Source: Loripinus fragilis
Lineage: Eukaryota > Mollusca > Bivalvia > Lucinida > Lucinidae
Assembly (NCBI GenBank): GCA_964019695.1
Contig: OZ026524.1
Span: 30,663,164 to 30,727,163, forward strand
DNA: 64,000 nucleotides
Direction: 5' to 3'
Position numbers and translations under genes: made by a program. A model generated the notes under the pieces. It did not search any database, had not been told where the DNA came from, and was given only the letters and a program-made list of their open reading frames with translations. This document shows positions 45,126-56,516 of the stretch, piece after piece; position 1 is the stretch's first letter, and every line of letters starts with the position of its first letter.

Positions 45126-45540
45126 AGCTTCAAGCGTTCAGGTTTTGTAACAAGAGTTCACTTTCTAAGGGAAAACACGGTATGTCTGTTAAAAATGACT
45201 TGGCAAAAACTGTGCAGTTCAAGTTAAAGAATGTAAGGGGTGTTTCCAAAATACAGAAGATGTAATCACCATGTCTGAACTCTGTTTGTGCTGTAATTTT
45301 GTCAAGAATTTAGAAAGATCATGTCAAAAGGTATCTCGCCCAACAACATTTACAGTATGATGTGTAATACATGCAATAGGGCTATGTTTCGGGTCTATAG
45401 GAATGGACAGTGTGTCATAAAGGGACAGTTTTACAAAGGAATTATGGGAAAAGGACTCTTTTATGGTCATTTTCCTGTAACTCTTTTGTAAAATTGCATG
45501 GTAAAAAAATTTGGGAGCCACAACATGACCATATTATTTA

Positions 45541-45847
45541 CCAGACCGTATAGCGCAGTTGATAATGTGTCTGACTGCAGATATGGGTGTGACTGCAGAT
45601 CTAAGAGTCGCGCGTTTGATCCTGGTCAGGTCCCATACTTTCGCGGAGATTGATCATGAAATAATTTCTACGACCATTTTCCTCCCTTCCGATTGTTGTC
45701 GGTTACAAGCTAAAGTTTGTGTATGAAGTACTGGTTAACTGTTTTGTCAAGCTTGCCCAGATAGAAAGGGTGGTTAGGTGAACTGACCATCCCGACATGA
45801 CCATAGCTGCTGACCGGGATGTAAAGCATCAAACCAAACAATCAAAA
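45541..45847 (+). mobile_element. SINE2, copy 3
   Basis: CCGTATAGCGCAGTTGATAA, GCGCGTTTGATCCTGGTC, TTCGCGGAGATTGATCATGA and TAAAGCATCAAACCAAAC are all present. Confidence 0.85.
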
Positions 45848-45984
45848 CATGACCATGTTATATTAAAATCTGTGATATATCAAGGAGTGTTATAAGGGGA
45901 CTACACTGTACACTGAAATATCTTGAGCTGCTGGTAGACTTCAGGCTTCCATATAAGAATATTTTTTCTCATTTCTCAACAAAA

Positions 45985-46052
45985 CATATGTTGTGGGTAC
46001 TCAAAAGAACCGTCTCAATGAGACGGTTATTTTAAGCACCCAAAACTCATGT
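45985..46052. repeat. HP1 hairpin MITE, copy 11
   Basis: AGAACCGTCTCAATGAGACG / GTTAT is the centre. Its right shoulder ends where element C begins (46123). Confidence 0.7.
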
Positions 46053-46122
46053 TTGAACTGATGGACAAGAAAATATTCACAATTTTACGCACAAAAATTT
46101 TGCCTACCTGGTCCTTTGACTG

Positions 46123-48997
46123 CCCCTGCGAAATGGTCTAGAACTGTTCTAGAATGTTCTAAAATTATTCTAGAATTTTCTAGAACTATGTTCTAGAACT
46201 GTTCTAGATATGTTCTAGAATGTTTATGGGACAGATGTAGAACGTTAAATGGGACAATTTTTTGTTCTACATTTGTTCTAGCAGAGGTTAAAAAATTTGT
46301 TCTAGAAAAGTTCCAGAAAATTCTAAAAGGTTTTCCTAGAACAGTTCTAGAACAAATCAATTTTGTTCTAGAACAGTTCCAGAACAAATCTTTAGAACGT
46401 TTATGCAACAATTGTAGAACACCCCTCATAAAATGTCCCATTTAACGTTCTATAAATGTCTCAGAATAGTTCTAGAACATCTGTAGAATGGTTCCAGAAC
46501 TATTCCAGAAATGTTCTAATGGTTTGTTCTAGAACTGTTCTAGAATTAACCTTGGTTTGTTCTAGAACAGTTCCAGAATAAATCTTTAGAATGTTTATGG
46601 AACAGTTGTAGAACACCCCTCATAAATTGTCCCATTTAACGTTCTATAAATGTCTCTGAATAGTTCTAGAACATCTGTAGAATGGTTCCAGAACTATTCC
46701 AGAAATGTTCTAATGGTTTGTTCTAGAACTGTTCTAGAACTAACCTTGGTTTGTTCTAGAACTGATCTAGAACAAACCTTTAGAATTTTTCTGGAACAAT
46801 TGTAGAACACCCCTAGAAATGTTCCATTTAACGTTCTAAAAATGTCTCTGAATCATTCTAGAACATTTTTAGAATGGTTCCAGAACAATTCCAGAAATGT
46901 TCTAATGGTTTGTTCTAGAACTGTTCTAGAATAAACATTGGCTTTTTCTAGAACTGATCCAGAACAAACCTTTAGAAATTTTCTGGAAAGACTGTAGAAC
47001 AACTCTTCAAAAATGTCATATAAAGCATTCTATTAATGCCCCTGAATTATTTTAGAGCATTTTAGAATAGTTTAAGAACAATTTCAGGAATGTTCTAGTG
47101 GTTTGTTCTGCAACTGTTCTAAAAAATCTGAACTTTTCTAATACAGTTGTAGAACACCTCCCCAAAAATGTCCCATATAGGGTTTGGAAATAAGATTCCA
47201 TCGAATGCTACCTTTATATATCTGGAAAACTGTTGACATATGTTTAAAACCCCAATAAGTAATCCCCAAATGCAGGTGACACAATAAATAAATAAACATC
47301 AACTGGAGGAGAATTATTATAGGGGCCCTAAGTTGGCCTAAATGTTGTTAGTTATTGCCACCCTGTTACCCCACCCATTTCAAAACATTGTCATGCATTT
47401 GACCTTGAAAAAACAGCAACTACAGCAACAATTAACATTAATACTTAAGAAATTGTGTCTCAAGCCTACTCACTGTCCCAGACTATATAATACTGTCAAA
47501 TTTGCCATCTAGAAACTGCCACAAGTGCTTTTTGGGGAGCCTTCATTATCCCTCCAATTCTGGCAGCCATGTTTTCCCAAAATCAATCTGGTTAAATTTA
47601 TGATAATGACATGCTTGTTCTAGAACTGTTCTAGAACATTTTTAACTTTTGTAGACCTTGCTGGTTCAGTTAATTTCAGTAAATATTTCTCCCGAATTAT
47701 CAGTGAATTGAAAAATAAATAACATTCATTGCAAAACTGTAACATTGTAGTTTTTGGAAAACTTATTGGATGTTAACTGCTCAACCTCTGTTTATAGTAA
47801 TTAAGTAATTAAGATCATCTTCTCATTGTGGTAACATGCCACCCTGTATTACCCCACCCATTTCAAAACATTGTCTTGCATTTGCTAAAAAAACTTACAA
47901 ACAACAACCCCACCATTAATCAACTTTAAAAACCTTAGAGAAACTGTTTCTCAGGTCTACTCACTGTCTCAGTCAATACTACTATCATGTTTGCCATCTA
48001 GAAATTCCCAAACAAATGTTTTTGAAGAGCCTCCACATTTTCCCTCCAATTCTGGCAGCCATGTTTTTCCCATCATCCATCTGGTTATGACATGTTTCCT
48101 CTTTAAATGTTCTAAAAATGTTCTAGAACTTTTTAGAACATTTCTAGAACTTGCTGGTTCTATAAAAGTACTAAATAAGTTCTAGAACTTAATTTGAATT
48201 TTCTTTTACTTATTTTGCCCTTTTTTTCTTTCTTTCTCTATATACTGCTAGACCCTCGCTTGTGAGTATTATCGGCAAGTGTACTTTGTGCACTCCAGGT
48301 TGCAGGATGAAAGCCTACAAATAATTTAAACCATATCTAAATTACCGTAGGGTTCTTTAACCTGCACAAGGGGTGACCTTCCCTGCAAAGGGGACATCCA
48401 GTTAATGTCCCCATCCAAAGGACCAGGCCCCCAGATATGAGTGCATATTGGAAAATTATTTTCCTTATTTCTCACCAAAAACATGTTTTATGTTTTGGTA
48501 GACTAGCTAGACTAATGTTTTGGGTACTCAAAAGAACCGTCTCATTGCCCAACCACTGAGCTACCTGATGCTTTCTGCTCTTGAGAAGTTTCAAAAATGT
48601 TCTAGAATTTATTAGTATATTTGTAGAATTAACTAGTTCTAAAAAGTAAGACAAATGTTCGAGAACTTAATTGAAGTCATTTTTTAGAAGTTTCTGTCAA
48701 CTTATTTTGTTCTTGAAAAGTTCTAAAAATGTTCTAGAATATTATTAGAACATTTGTAGAACTTACTGGTTCTTGATTTGTTCTAAAAATGTTCTAGAAT
48801 ATTTCAAGAACACTTATAGAATGGAAATCAGTTCTAGAATGTGTTGGATTTGTTCTATAACAATGTTCTAGAACAGTTGTAGAACAAGAGTTCTAGAACC
48901 AACATATTTACCTGTTTAGAACAGTTCTAGAACAGTTCTAAATGTTCTAGAACAGTTCTAGAACACCTCCAATTTGTAGAACAAAATTTCGCAGGGG
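46123..48997. mobile_element. Foldback-like element C: TTCTAGAAC palindrome array with CCCCTGCGAAAT ends
   Basis: CCCCTGCGAAAT (46123-46134) is mirrored by ATTTCGCAGGGG (48986-48997). By eye I count about 34 exact TTCTAGAA words plus many one-base variants. In the left half they are organised in about four units of roughly 193 bp, each starting AACACCCCTCATAAAWTGTCCC (46418, 46612, 46805, 46997). A flipped unit lies at 46190-46330. A direct duplication of about 230 bp with TGGCAGCCATGTTTT fills the centre (47370-47600 and 47830-48080). Part of an HP1 copy lies at 48456-48547. Confidence 0.75.
48456..48547. repeat. HP1, copy 12 (partial)
   Basis: TTATTTCTCACCAAAAACATG, then GGGTACTCAAAAGAACCGTC. 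The second arm is missing. It lies inside element C. Confidence 0.5.
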
Positions 48998-49349
48998 TGA
49001 GGAGCCTGCCTGGCCAGGTTATTGTAAATCCGAATATTTTCGCGAGCGTTTTATTTTCTTGAAGATAGGACCCTTGTGAAATGGCAAAATCAATCTGTCA
49101 TTAACTGAATTAGGTAAATCATGCTCTATAGTTGCAAATTTTTAACGTTGTAAATTTGTCTTTTAACGCTATTCGTGTAATTAAATTCTCACAAAAATTT
49201 CTGAATTTACCGAATTGTCTGTCTATTGACAGTTGTGATATGACTTAAGTTATTAAACCCACGATCAACAATACCTTATGGACCATGTGATAATCACCTA
49301 GTGGTAGGTGGCTGAAAGATTGACCAATGTATAAGTAGCTACATGTTCA

Positions 49350-52300
49350 CTTAGCTCACCTGTGCCGAACCGTCCGTCAACATTTTCAAACATCTTCTCC
49401 TCTGAAACCACTGGGCCAATTAAACTCAAATTTCATATGGAGACTCCTTAGGATGCAGGAACGAAAGTTTGTTCAAATGGTACTGGTCACATGACCAAGA
49501 TGGCCGCCACGCCCATATATGGTAAAAACCCTTTAAAAATCTTCTTCTCCAGAACCAGAAGGCAGATGACCTTGGGACTTGGTATGTAGCATTGGGGGTG
49601 TTAGGCCTACCAAGTTAGTTCAAATAATAATCCTAGGTTGACCTTGACCTACTTAACGTCAAGGTCAAATTTGCTTCCTAATGCATTAAATTGGGAAATT
49701 TATTTGAAAAGTTGATTTTTTGAATACTGTTGAAGCCAAAGTCATTATTCTTACCTGATATGTTAAAACTAATGAGACAATGGCTATAAATAAGTTTCAA
49801 AGGTCAAGGTTGACCTCAAGGTCACTCATATTGTGGTCCAATCAATATATTAAAACTAAGTTTTCTCACAAACCATTGGCCCAATTGAACTCAAATTTCA
49901 TGTGAACACTCCTTATGATAAGATAGCCAAAATTTATTCAAAACATTTAGGTCACATGACCAAGTTGGCTGTCATGCCCATATATGGTAAAAACCCTTTA
50001 AAATCTTCTTCTCCAGAACCAGAAGGCCGATGACCTTGGGACTTGGTATGTTGCATTGAGGGTGTTGGGACTACCAAGTTTGTTCAAATAATGATCCTAG
50101 GTTGACCTTGACCTTCTTAACGTCAAGGTTAAATTTGCTTCCTAATGCATTTAAATGGGAAATTTTTTGAAAAGTTGATTTTTTTCGAAAACTGTTGAAG
50201 CCAAAGTCATTATTCTTACTTGATATGTTAAAACTAATGAGACAATGGCTATAAATAAGTTTAAAAGGTCAAGGTTACCACACCCATATATAGTAAAAAC
50301 CCTTTAAATGTCTTATTCTCTGGAACAAAAGGCCAATGGCCTTGGGACTTGGTATGTATAGCATTGGGCATGTGGTCTCTACCAGGTTTGCACAAATGAT
50401 GAATCTAGCTTGACCTACTTTATGGCAAGGTCAAATTTGATTCCTAATACATTTATTTGGGTAAAATCTTGAAATGTTCATTTTTTGGAACTCGGGATCT
50501 GTTCAACATCAGCTATTCTAGAGAGTTATATCTGTTTTCGAAATTTCTACACTTTGAAGAAATAGTTCGTCTTAAAATGGCTGTTTGCTTTGAAATGATA
50601 GTGAGTGAAACATAAACCACAGTGCAGTTATTCAAAAATATGTCTTTTATTGCCGATTTTCATTCGAAAGTTGAACTTTTACTGAGTTAATGGTGTTTTT
50701 GCGAACTGGGAAGCTCACGTGTCACTTTTTAACGGTTATTCGGTCATTTCAGGAACAGTAACTCTTATTTAATTGTTTTCTATGAACGGACACTGCATAC
50801 CAGCGTGATGCGCGTATGAATATAGCTGTTAATCAGGTCAACCACGCCTCGTAGTGTATTCCAATGAATGGAAATAAGCCGTTTCATGATAAAACCTGCC
50901 TTTCACGCATACATGTCATAAACTGAATGACCTGGCGCTTTCACATCGTTCCTTGATTAGATTTCTTGTAAATGTAGGCCAGCTCATTTAATTTATCACA
51001 CCCTTTAAACATGAAAGCGCAGCCATCCACTATATTTTCGTCTCTGTATTCTTCCTGCGTGTACGCTGTTCATATAAACATAAATGCGACAGATACCGTA
51101 ATGCATTTAACATGCGTGAAGTAATCATACATGCACAGCCATCAAGTGGGTCTATGCACCTAATTTTCGGCCCATATGTTCGTCGAAATGGTGCCTGCTT
51201 AAGTCGTCTGCTGCACATAGTTGATAACTTTATTTGCTTATGTTAGTACAGAGGCAAACTCCAAGTGTTCAAGTGTTTAATAGAGTCGGATCTGGAATGC
51301 TCTCTTTTCAGTACATATTTTTGTCCACAAACATTATTTGCCCGATTGTTGTTAGTTATTTCCCTGTAAGTGTTCTTGCTAGTATGCACGCATGTGCAGT
51401 CTGTTCTTGAGCTTTCGGTACTCGGCCTGGGTAGTGTTTAATGCAGACGGATCTTTGGAAATTTATATAAAAAATAAATAATTAAAAGAAAGTCAGCACC
51501 TATTTGTGTATACAATAATTATTTCAGAAAAAAGCCCAGTTTTGTTTGGTTATTTTGTACTAGCGAACGCTCTTGCGAGAATGCGCGCATGTACGATTTC
51601 GTGGAAAAATCAATGCAGTCGGAACTTTGGCAAGTTTATTAAACAATCAGATCCTATCAGAATATGCCGAAACAACCCACCCTAAAACCAGGCCGAAAAC
51701 GACCCAGCCGAAACTACCCACGGCCGGAAACCTATGTTTAATGAATGTGCTACATCCGCTTTCCAGCGTCAAGGCAGTGACCGAAATATAGGTCACTGGT
51801 CATTGCTACCACGTCGTGCAACAGAACCCATAGCGGCTTCTTTGATCTTAAACATTGCTATCAGCGAGCCTCTGCTGATAACATAAGCAGAAAGTTTGGT
51901 CCCAGATCTGGTCCGACAAAGATTTTAAAATTGATCAAACCTGACGGTTTTCCTGACTTTTATCATACATTTTAATCTACATGTAAAAACAAAGGCGCCG
52001 ATGGGACTGCGCGGGCGCTCAGGGTGGTCCCTGCTTTTAACAAAGTCGGGGTTCTCGCGGCTTTAAACATTATATAGGCGTCTAATAAATAAAGCAAATT
52101 TCGATTATATCTCAAGGTCTATTCTGTTTTCAAATACAGAGCCAAAAACCATGCTCTATAAGTTCCTTACATGCGTATATGAGCAGTTAAAGATTTGCCT
52201 TATGCGATTCTGTCTTATAAGACTCCTTCTTTGAATAAATACCTGGAGATAGTTTCATCACGGAGGAAGGTTTCATTGTTGTTTATGTAAAAATGATTGA

Positions 52301-52800
52301 TTGATTGAGTGAAAAATTGATTGATTGTGTTTGTGTACATCATTCGGTTTGTTGATACATGTACTCACATGTAGCTTGTGATGTAATGAAAGAACGAACT
52401 CTTTTTATCTGCTAAAGCCGAGTTCATTGATATGGCACTTAATGCCATATCTTTTCTTGTCTATATCTGTTTAAGCGGAAATAATGATACTTTCGAGAAA
52501 TGTTTAACCTTATGAGACAATGGTTTATATAAGTACCAAATGTCAAGCTGACCTGTGACCTTTTATCTAATGCCACTCATTTGGACTGCCACTCATTTGG
52601 ACTGCCACATACCTATCTAAACAATGGTTTCTCAGAAATCACTGGGCTGTTTGATGGAGTATTCATTAGATTGTCTTAAATGGCTGCAACCCCCATATAT
52701 GGTAAAACAAAATATGTTATATAAATATAGGTTGTAGTTGACCTTTCAACATTATTAAAGAGATCAGGTGAGCGCCTCAGGACCTTCAGGTCCTCTAGTT
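49350..52800 (+). mobile_element. AGCTCACCTG element with TGACCTTGACC repeats, copy 2
   Basis: It starts TTAGCTCACCTGTGCCGAAC / CGTCCGTC and ends AGATCAGGTGAGCGCCTCAG with a GGACCTTCAGGTCC hairpin (about 52778-52792). Three units of roughly 450 bp carry ACCAAGATGGCCGCCACGCC, CCATATATGGTAAAAACCC, GGGACTTGGTATGT and GGTTGACCTTGACC (49490, 49960, then a shorter one at 50280). About 2 kb of unrelated sequence (roughly 50497-52470) interrupts the last unit. Confidence 0.6.
50497..52470. other. CpG-richer unrecognised insert in the AGCTCACCTG element
   Basis: It is bounded by similarity breaks on both sides. It contains two related blocks near 51360-51420 and 51555-51610 (GTGTTCTTGCTAGTATGCACGCATG / GCTCTTGCGAGAATGCGCGCATG), so part is an old duplication. 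No TIR was found and no coding frame convinces me. Confidence 0.4.
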
Positions 52801-52888
52801 TTAATTTAGACATACATTGCATTGTACATACTGCAGGACACAAGTTGTTTGTATTTAGGAGCTTGGGATAGTGGTGACATACATTGTA

Positions 52889-53115
52889 CTGTCCTGCCAG
52901 CCAAGAGTGACAGTGATGTCATGTTTTGTTTACTAAGTGATCAGGGGCTAATAACCGATAGATCACTTGTGCATTAATCCTATCCACAGGATAGGATTAA
53001 TACACAAGTGATCTATCGTTTCGCATTAGCTCAAGTGGAGTGTACAAGTTAATGTTTTACTTAACAATTGTAAACATAATATAACGTCACTGTCACTCTT
53101 AGGTGGCACAACAGT
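52889..53115. repeat. Palindromic element with CGATAGATCACTTGTG core
   Basis: Core arms CGATAGATCACTTGTGCATT / AATCCTATCC and GGATAGGATTAATACACAAG / TGATCTATCG (52956-53018) fold with a 3-base loop. Outer arms AAGAGTGACAGTGATGTC and ACGTCACTGTCACTCTT extend the symmetry. Confidence 0.75.
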
Positions 53116-53285
53116 AGTTGAGCTTAAAGGCATATATTTTGTGATATATGGAATCATTAGTGAATTTACTGCCTTTAAGTGCCCTATTTTGATTTCAGCA
53201 TAGCCCCTGTAGTGCTACAATTGATTTTAATGGCCAGTGAAATGGCAGGGCTTTTGATTACATAATGTAGCTTACCTGCCTGACT

Positions 53286-53498
53286 TTGAGCCATGATTTT
53301 CACAGAGCTTTAACAATGACATGGACAAAGGTCGATATCCCCTCTTTTCTGGGCCTCTATGGGGCCGTGAATACAGATCGCTGGGTCATCATAACGGAAG
53401 AACAGGAAAATAATGCTGATTTGGGCACTTTCTACGAGGAAAACATCGACGAGAAATGTAACTTTTTGGCATTCCAGAAACCTTATTTAACAAATTAA
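53286..53498 (+). other. Exon-like open frame of unknown function
   Basis: The frame of 70 codons lies in seemingly unique sequence, preceded by a TTTTCACAG acceptor-like site. The segment LGLYGAVNTDRWVIIT faintly resembles the IGxIxGxVEPDRYVII block ahead of the first metal ligand in M28-type carboxypeptidases, but the following NHRD metal-binding motif is absent. It could be a decayed exon fragment or chance. Confidence 0.2.
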
Positions 53499-53640
53499 GT
53501 TCAGCAATTTGGTATAACTACATTTTGATTGAAACTAATTTCAGCAGATGCCATTTTATGTGGCACCAGACAGAACAATTTTCTCCGTAACAAAATTATT
53601 TTTAATCTCATTCCACTTGTATACAAGATAATAATATGGT

Positions 53641-53696
53641 GTGGGTAATCATCAGAATTGCCTCCTAGAGGCAATTCTGATGAGTAACCACAGCAT
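53641..53696. repeat. HP1-variant hairpin (GAATTGCCTC centre), copy 1
   Basis: GTGGGTAATCATCAGAATTGCC and GGCAATTCTGATGAGTAACCAC form the arms. The outer layout resembles HP1, but the centre sequence is entirely different. Confidence 0.65.
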
Positions 53697-53821
53697 GTTT
53701 TTGTAAAAAAAAAGAGACACATTATCGTGGAATGATCACATTATTTGGAGCGCGCTTTGGGATGCAGGACTTAGTTAAGAGTTCGTAACAAAAATTTGAT
53801 TTTCTTATTTCTCAACGGAAA

Positions 53822-53888
53822 CATATGTTGTGGGTACTCAAAAGAATCATCTCAATGAGATGTTTCTTTTGAGCATCCAAAACATATG
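53822..53888. repeat. HP1 hairpin MITE, copy 13
   Basis: CATATGTTGTGGGTACTC and GAGCATCCAAAACATATG are the arms, only 125 bp from the HP1-variant copy. The wider element is about 53765-53950. Confidence 0.7.
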
Positions 53889-54519
53889 TTAAAATTGATG
53901 GGTAAGAAAATATTTACAGTTTTACGCTGAAAATTTTTGTTTATCTAAACCTCTGGGGATGCCATGCATACACTGAGGTTCCAGGTCAGTTACTGTAGGT
54001 TCTGGTACTTAAATAGGGCCAACACAAAACAGGCATAAACTTTATGATTTTGGCAGAAAAACAAAGCGTTTTCATTATCTTTTCCGCATTAAATAAATTA
54101 ACTCCCATCTACAAGACAGTTGTATTCTTTTACTTGTAAAAATTTTATTACCCCTTCCTGTTTCTGTTTCGTTTTTTCTAAGAACATCCAGTATGGCATT
54201 TTTAAAATGGGATTGAAAACCACTGCTGGAATGTGGAGGGGAAGAAATATCTTTTCAGCGATCTTGTCTCAATTTTAGAACAATATGTTCTTAGAAAAAG
54301 GTTATATCCTTTGGAAGCAAAGAATGCACTAGAAAAAACTGAAGGTGTAGTGTGCAATTTTCTGGGCCAGACTAGCCATCTAATGGTTTCAAACTTCCAC
54401 AATGGAATCTATGATTTCAAAGAACAAGAAAGTAAAATCATACACCTGCAGATTTCCATACTGCAACTCAGGTAATACCCATGGCAGGGATGCCATATAA
54501 TAGAGAAACATTGTTATCG

Positions 54520-55275
54520 CTCTAACTCAGGTCTCATCAATCCTACAAGCTTCCGTCTACATTGGAACTTTGATCCTGCAAGACTTAGTACTGAAATCTT
54601 AACCAATCCTGCAGATCTGATGGCTGTTGCTCTGATATTACTAATCGTGCAACTCAGTCTTACCAATCCTGCTAGTTTCCATGCTGAAGCTGTGGTCTTA
54701 CCAATCGAGCAAAGTTCCATGCTGTTACTCAAGTCTTGTCAATCCTGAAAGTTTCCATGCTGCTGCAACTGAAATCTTATCAATCCTGCAAGTTTCCATG
54801 CTGCTGCAACTCAAATCTTATCAATCCTGCAAGTTTCCATGCTGCTGCAACTGAAATCTTATCAATCCTGCAAGTTTCCATGCTGCTGCAACTCAAATCT
54901 TATCAATCCTGAAAGTTTCCATGCTGCTGCAACTCAAATCTTATCAATCCTGCAAGTTTCCATGCTGCTGCAACTCAAATCTTATCGATCCTACAAGTTT
55001 CCATGCTGCTGCAACTCAAATCTTATCAATCCTGAAAGTTTCCATGCTGCTGCAACTCAAATCTTATCGATCCTACAAGTTTCCTTGCTGCTGCAACTCA
55101 AATCTTATCAATCCTGAAACTTCAGAAAGTGTCCATGCTGCAACTCAAATCTTTATCAGTCCTACAAATTTCAATGTTGCAACTCAAGTCTTACCCATGG
55201 TTCAATTTTCCATGCTGCAACTCATTTAGTCTTACTGATCCAGCATTTTTAGTTTCCATGTTGCAACTCAAGTCT
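54520..55275. repeat. 41-bp minisatellite with decayed flanks
   Basis: The sharp core (about 54735-55110) repeats TGCTGCTGCAACTCAAATCT / TATCAATCCTGCAAGTTTCCA every 41 bp, about nine times, with CTGCAAG, CTGAAAG and CTACAAG variants. Looser units reach 54520 and 55275. Overlapping + frames of 92-134 codons are due to this repeat. Confidence 0.85.
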
Positions 55276-55279
55276 TACC

Positions 55280-55770
55280 TGGCCCAGGCTTTCAAGTGGG
55301 CCCTACTTTTCCTATTTTTCCTACTTTTCCCTACTTTTTTGATCTGCTACTACTTTTCCCTACTTTTTCATGAAAATGCCCTACTATCCCTACTTTTTCA
55401 CTCAAAACTGTCATTTACGCGTAAAAATCCAGATATATTTCCTCGCTCGCTTCCCTCGCTCGGATTTTATGCATTAACTTCCATGTTCATTCAGGGAGCA
55501 TGCCGCTTTAACACCTTAAATTTTAATATTTAACCTAAAAGTTTCTCTGTTTGGATAGTACTATTGTCACGGGTATTATCCTGCTCATTTAATCTGAAAT
55601 TACTTATTTCAAACATCTCATTGTAATGAATTTTATATTTGGAAAAGCCCTACTATCCCTACTTTTTTACACCGATAATCCCTACTTTTTCACTACTTTT
55701 TCCACATTTTTATCCCTACTTTTTCCCTACTTTTCTGTTGATGGGCACTAATGAAAGCCTGCTGGCCTGC
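55280..55770. repeat. CCTACTTTTTCC-rich degenerate repeat
   Basis: CCCTACTTTTTC-type words are crowded at 55300-55400 and 55645-55735, with unrelated sequence between (TCGCTCGCTTCCCTCGCTCGG at about 55443). This looks like a decayed simple repeat. Confidence 0.5.
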
Positions 55771-55874
55771 AAGTTTACATGTTGAAAACAGAGGCCTTAC
55801 TGATCTGCAAATTTTCATGCTGAAATTCTGATCTGCATATTCAAACTTGGAAGTGTCACTTTTGGTCAGATGGT

Positions 55875-56046
55875 AGACTGGCTCCAGTCCTTAAAACAAT
55901 TTTTCATCAATGTGTCATATCATATACTTGTAGCCAGTCTAACTCTGATGGCTCTGTTTTAAAACAGAGCCATCAGAGTTATACTGGCTACAAGTATATG
56001 ATATGGCACATTGATGAAAAAATATTTTAAGGACTGGAGCCAGTCT
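55875..56046. repeat. 172-bp near-perfect palindrome without a spacer
   Basis: The left arm starts AGACTGGCTCCAGTCCTTAA and the right arm ends TTAAGGACTGGAGCCAGTCT. The axis falls exactly between 55960 and 55961 in CTGTTTTAAAACAG. Only a few mismatches interrupt the 86-bp arms. Confidence 0.9.
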
Positions 56047-56324
56047 AGTCGGATGGATGGGTACCAGCTTTGGAACACCAGCTACTTACTACAGGTAGTT
56101 TGGACATGTGTCTTTGTGAGAATTTCTGTGAAACACTGGTTCATTGACAGCAAATTGGCCGAAAAAAGAGTTGGGTGCCAGCTTTATGGTTTTACTCTGA
56201 CACCACTTATAAAACTGGGTTACTGACCTACAGTTTTGGGAACACAGTCTATCAAATGCCACAAGATATGAGTAAGTGATAAAAGTTTGCATTTTTTAGG
56301 GAATGGAAATGCAGGATCACCATC

Positions 56325-56391
56325 CATATGTTTTGGGTGCTCAAAAGAACCATCTCATTGAGAGGGTTCTTTTGAGTATCCACAACATATG
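56325..56391. repeat. HP1 hairpin MITE, copy 14
   Basis: CATATGTTTTGGGTGCTC and GAGTATCCACAACATATG form the arms. One mismatch lies near the tip (CCATCTCATTGAGAGGG). Confidence 0.7.
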
Positions 56392-56516
56392 TTTTGGTGG
56401 AAAAATAAGAAAAATATTTTCTGGTAAGCACTCTTAACTTATGGCCTGTTTACGTGCTAAAAGTTGGATTATTTGGACATACATGTACATGTACGCTGAA
56501 TATTTAGGGTTACAAT

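Noticed and set aside
46123..48997. Heat-shock promoter of a nearby gene
   Set aside because: The TTCnnGAA words sit inside a TIR-bounded repeat with no gene start beside it, and the spacing between dyads is irregular; kept only as a hypothesis.
54839..55533. Overlapping 92-134 codon frames
   Set aside because: They are shifted readings of the 41-bp minisatellite and the CCTACTTTTTC repeat.
8044..56391. CRISPR-like spaced palindromic repeats
   Set aside because: Copies are kilobases apart on both strands, with AT-rich shoulders, in eukaryotic DNA; they are MITEs.
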